Assembly (NCBI GenBank): GCA_016871475.1
Contig: VHDG01000119.1
Span: forward strand, 1-8,750
DNA from: Verrucomicrobiota bacterium
Lineage (GTDB): Bacteria > Verrucomicrobiota > Verrucomicrobiia > Limisphaerales > UBA11320
DNA: 8,750 nt
Reading direction: 5' to 3'
A program made the position numbers and the translations under genes. This document shows positions 7,465-8,750 of this stretch, piece by piece. The notes beneath the pieces were generated by a model that made no database searches, was not told the origin of the DNA, and saw only the letters and a list, made by a program, of their open reading frames with translations. How positions within the stretch are numbered: position 1 is the first letter of the stretch; each line of letters starts with the position of its first letter.

Positions 7465-7498
7465 AAAAGAAAAGAGGGCTCCGAAAGTGGAGCCCTCT
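7465..7498 (-). terminator. Intrinsic terminator for the PA14-domain gene
   Basis: A perfect 10-bp stem, AGAGGGCTCC (7473-7482) and GGAGCCCTCT (7489-7498), encloses a 6-base loop. Read on the minus strand the stem is followed immediately by TTTTCTTTT, a typical U tract, and it lies about 30 bases past the stop codon of the minus-strand gene. On the plus strand the sequence after the stem (CTGTTGGTTG) is less T-rich, so it may stop tilS transcription only weakly. Confidence 0.9.
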
Positions 7499-7529
7499 CT
7501 GTTGGTTGTTGGTGTTTGGTTGGGCGGCG

Positions 7530-8612
7530 TCAGCGCGCGCGATAAAAGCGGGTGCCGGTAGCTGCGATGGTGTAGGGACTGGTTGCCCCTGTGACCACGG
7601 TCCATGTCACGAGATCTGTCGAAGACTCCAGAGTCGTGCCGGTGTAAGTGATCGTGGCCTGGCCACCTGCTGCAGTGATGGTCTGGACGTTCGCCGTGGT
7701 TCCGCCGGGACCATAATAGGACAGGAATTGACTCGGGATCGTAGGCAGTTCCAACGCCGGGGTCGGATCACCCACGAGACGCCATCCTACTTTGCAGATC
7801 TCCGAACCGTTGCTCTCTTTCCAGAGGGCTTGAAGCGCATAGGTAACGCCTGCCTCCAGAGCGATCGGAGCCGAGACTGACCCATTCACGCCTGGATCCC
7901 GGAACACCGCGCTTGCTGCGGTCAGAACAGCAATGGGGGGATTGGCTTCAGGGGACTCGATGTTGTCGAAGCTGCCGTCGAGGGAGAGTCGCAGTTCGGC
8001 CTGATCATCACCCGCCAGGAAGAACTCGTATTCCCCAGTGGTATCCGGCTTCAGGAACGTCCGGAACCGGCCGCCAAACGTATTCAGAGTGTCCCCCTGC
8101 AGAATGATCGTCGAGTCGAGCGTGGCAATCGCATAATCCAGGTCGGGCGCATCGGCGTAGCGTGCGTTGTTGCGAAGATCAGCAACGGCTCCACCTCCAA
8201 TGTTCTTCCAGATCTCCATGCCGACGACGCCATTCACGAGGGAGTAGGTGACAAACTCCACCTTGGTGTTGGGAGCGATGGCATTGCCTGCCGCATCGCT
8301 CACACCGTTCACTGTCAGCGTGTGGGCAGAGCCCCCGAGCTGCTGGCTGGTGGACAACCTGACGGTTATGGCATCCAGCACTGTGGCGACTAGTACGTCC
8401 AGGCCGTTGATCTTGTAGTTGCCATCAGCCGCGATCGAATCGAGGTTCATGGCCTCCGAAAACTTAACGAACAGGGCGTTTCCGTTGACGCTTCCATTCA
8501 CTCCTTCCACCAACGGGAGGGTTCCATCGACGTTGAGTGTCGCAACGCCACTGATGGCAGTGTTTGCACCGCTGGTCACCACGCATCGAATACTGATGCC
8601 ATCGGAACTCAC
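7530..8612 (-). CDS. Ig-like / PA14-domain exported protein, probably missing its N-terminus
   Basis: From GTG 8612 the product is 360 residues. It opens within what looks like the second half of an Ig-type strand pattern (SSDGISIRCVVTSG, then SGVATLNVD), continues with a Big_5-like domain (about 40-124: FVKFSEAMNLDS, LTVNGVSDAAGN), a PA14 domain (about 126-298: GGRFRTFLKPDTTGEYEFFLAGDDQAELRLS, shown in part; VTYALQALWKE; KVGWRL) and a C-terminal module (about 307-360) with LESSTDLVTW and a final FYRAR. PA14 domains commonly bind carbohydrate; the ligand here is unknown. No signal peptide is encoded and no Shine-Dalgarno sequence fits GTG 8612. The frame remains open and protein-like up to 8663 (NYQRDIPPNLT), then hits TAA at 8664-8666. 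This suggests the 5' part was lost or frameshifted, so the gene may be a remnant. A strong terminator follows it. It does not obviously form an operon with anything in the window. Confidence 0.75.
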   Translation of the reverse strand: MSSDGISIRCVVTSGANTAISGVATLNVDGTLPLVEGVNGSVNGNALFVKFSEAMNLDSIAADGNYKINGLDVLVATVLDAITVRLSTSQQLGGSAHTLTVNGVSDAAGNAIAPNTKVEFVTYSLVNGVVGMEIWKNIGGGAVADLRNNARYADAPDLDYAIATLDSTIILQGDTLNTFGGRFRTFLKPDTTGEYEFFLAGDDQAELRLSLDGSFDNIESPEANPPIAVLTAASAVFRDPGVNGSVSAPIALEAGVTYALQALWKESNGSEICKVGWRLVGDPTPALELPTIPSQFLSYYGPGGTTANVQTITAAGGQATITYTGTTLESSTDLVTWTVVTGATSPYTIAATGTRFYRAR

Positions 8613-8669
8613 GGTCAGGTTGGGGGGAATGTCCCTTTGATAGTTGAAAATGCGGTTGGTGGTTTAGCT

Positions 8670-8689
8670 GCCGAGCTGACAGGCTCGGC
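8670..8689. repeat. 7-bp-stem hairpin upstream of the truncated PA14 gene
   Basis: GCCGAGC (8670-8676) pairs with GCTCGGC (8683-8689) around a 6-base loop, TGACAG. Neither strand has a T run directly after the stem, so it is not a standard intrinsic terminator. It sits four bases upstream (minus-strand sense) of the TAA that interrupts the PA14 protein frame, and could mark a rearrangement point, a leader hairpin of the rightward gene, or chance. Confidence 0.45.
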
Positions 8690-8721
8690 GGTGAAAATGA
8701 AAAACCAAACCACACAACCAC

Positions 8722-8750
8722 ATGAAGAAAGACAAGCGTAACGAGCTGGC
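8722..8750 (+). CDS. Possible start of a rightward gene leaving the window
   Basis: An ATG at 8722 opens MKKDKRNELA and remains open to the window edge. The lysine-rich start is compatible with a real N-terminus, and the divergent position relative to the PA14 gene would make sense of the non-coding stretch before it. There is no Shine-Dalgarno sequence (the preceding bases are an A/C-rich run) and only ten residues are visible, so no family can be named. Confidence 0.25.

Noticed and set aside
8464..8721. Minus-strand frame beginning at GTG 8721 with a hydrophobic start
   Set aside because: The first residues look signal-peptide-like, but the remainder is His/Arg/Gln-rich nonsense overlapping the PA14 gene in another frame.
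8697..8741. 14-codon plus-strand minicistron (MKNQTTQPHEERQA)
   Set aside because: Too short to judge, no ribosome site, and overlaps the candidate start at 8722; chance is the simplest explanation.
1..8750. CRISPR arrays, tRNA or rRNA genes, transposases
   Set aside because: No regularly spaced repeats, no cloverleaf-like sequence in the intergenic gaps, and no transposase-like protein on either strand.

Overview
The window looks like chromosomal DNA of a bacterium from the Verrucomicrobia, probably a Pedosphaera/Limisphaera-like lineage. This is inferred from the gene families, not from a marker gene. Three things point there: a giant secreted CotH-kinase/lamin-tail-domain protein, a PA14-domain protein ending in the 'LESSxDLxxW...FYRxR' C-terminal module I associate with that phylum, and a LexA whose probable operator has the N4-spaced architecture described for Verrucomicrobia. 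The DNA is moderately GC-rich, and clear Shine-Dalgarno sequences are absent before lexA and tilS.

Layout. (1) 1-4911, + strand: the 3' part of a very large surface or secreted protein. It carries a galactose-binding-like module, a pre-CotH beta domain, a CotH kinase-like domain, three lamin tail domains, two cadherin/He_PIG-type Ig repeats and a C-terminal beta module. The frame is open at base 1, so the start lies outside the window. (2) 4912-5165: a short intergenic stretch with small hairpins and a four-unit heptamer tandem repeat next to the lexA stop. (3) 5166-5798, - strand: lexA, the SOS repressor. (4) 5799-5941: the divergent lexA/tilS control region, with a perfect CTATTC-N4-GAATAG palindrome (probable LexA box), a plausible lexA promoter and a second 12-bp palindrome. 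(5) 5942-7357, + strand: tilS, tRNA(Ile)-lysidine synthetase. (6) 7358-7529: the convergent intergenic region, with a 79-bp element bounded by perfect 10-bp inverted repeats and a strong intrinsic terminator oriented for the minus-strand gene. (7) 7530-8612, - strand: a secreted-type Ig/PA14 protein that seems to lack its N-terminus. (8) 8613-8750: a hairpin and possibly the first codons of a rightward gene that leaves the window.

How the genes relate: there is no obvious shared pathway. lexA and tilS are core regulatory and translation genes that share a divergent intergenic region. They are flanked by two large modular exported proteins that face inward and outward respectively and share a related C-terminal module. 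I saw no CRISPR array, tRNA, rRNA, transposase or defence operon. The most distinctive non-coding signals are the lexA operator variant and the inverted-repeat element downstream of tilS.
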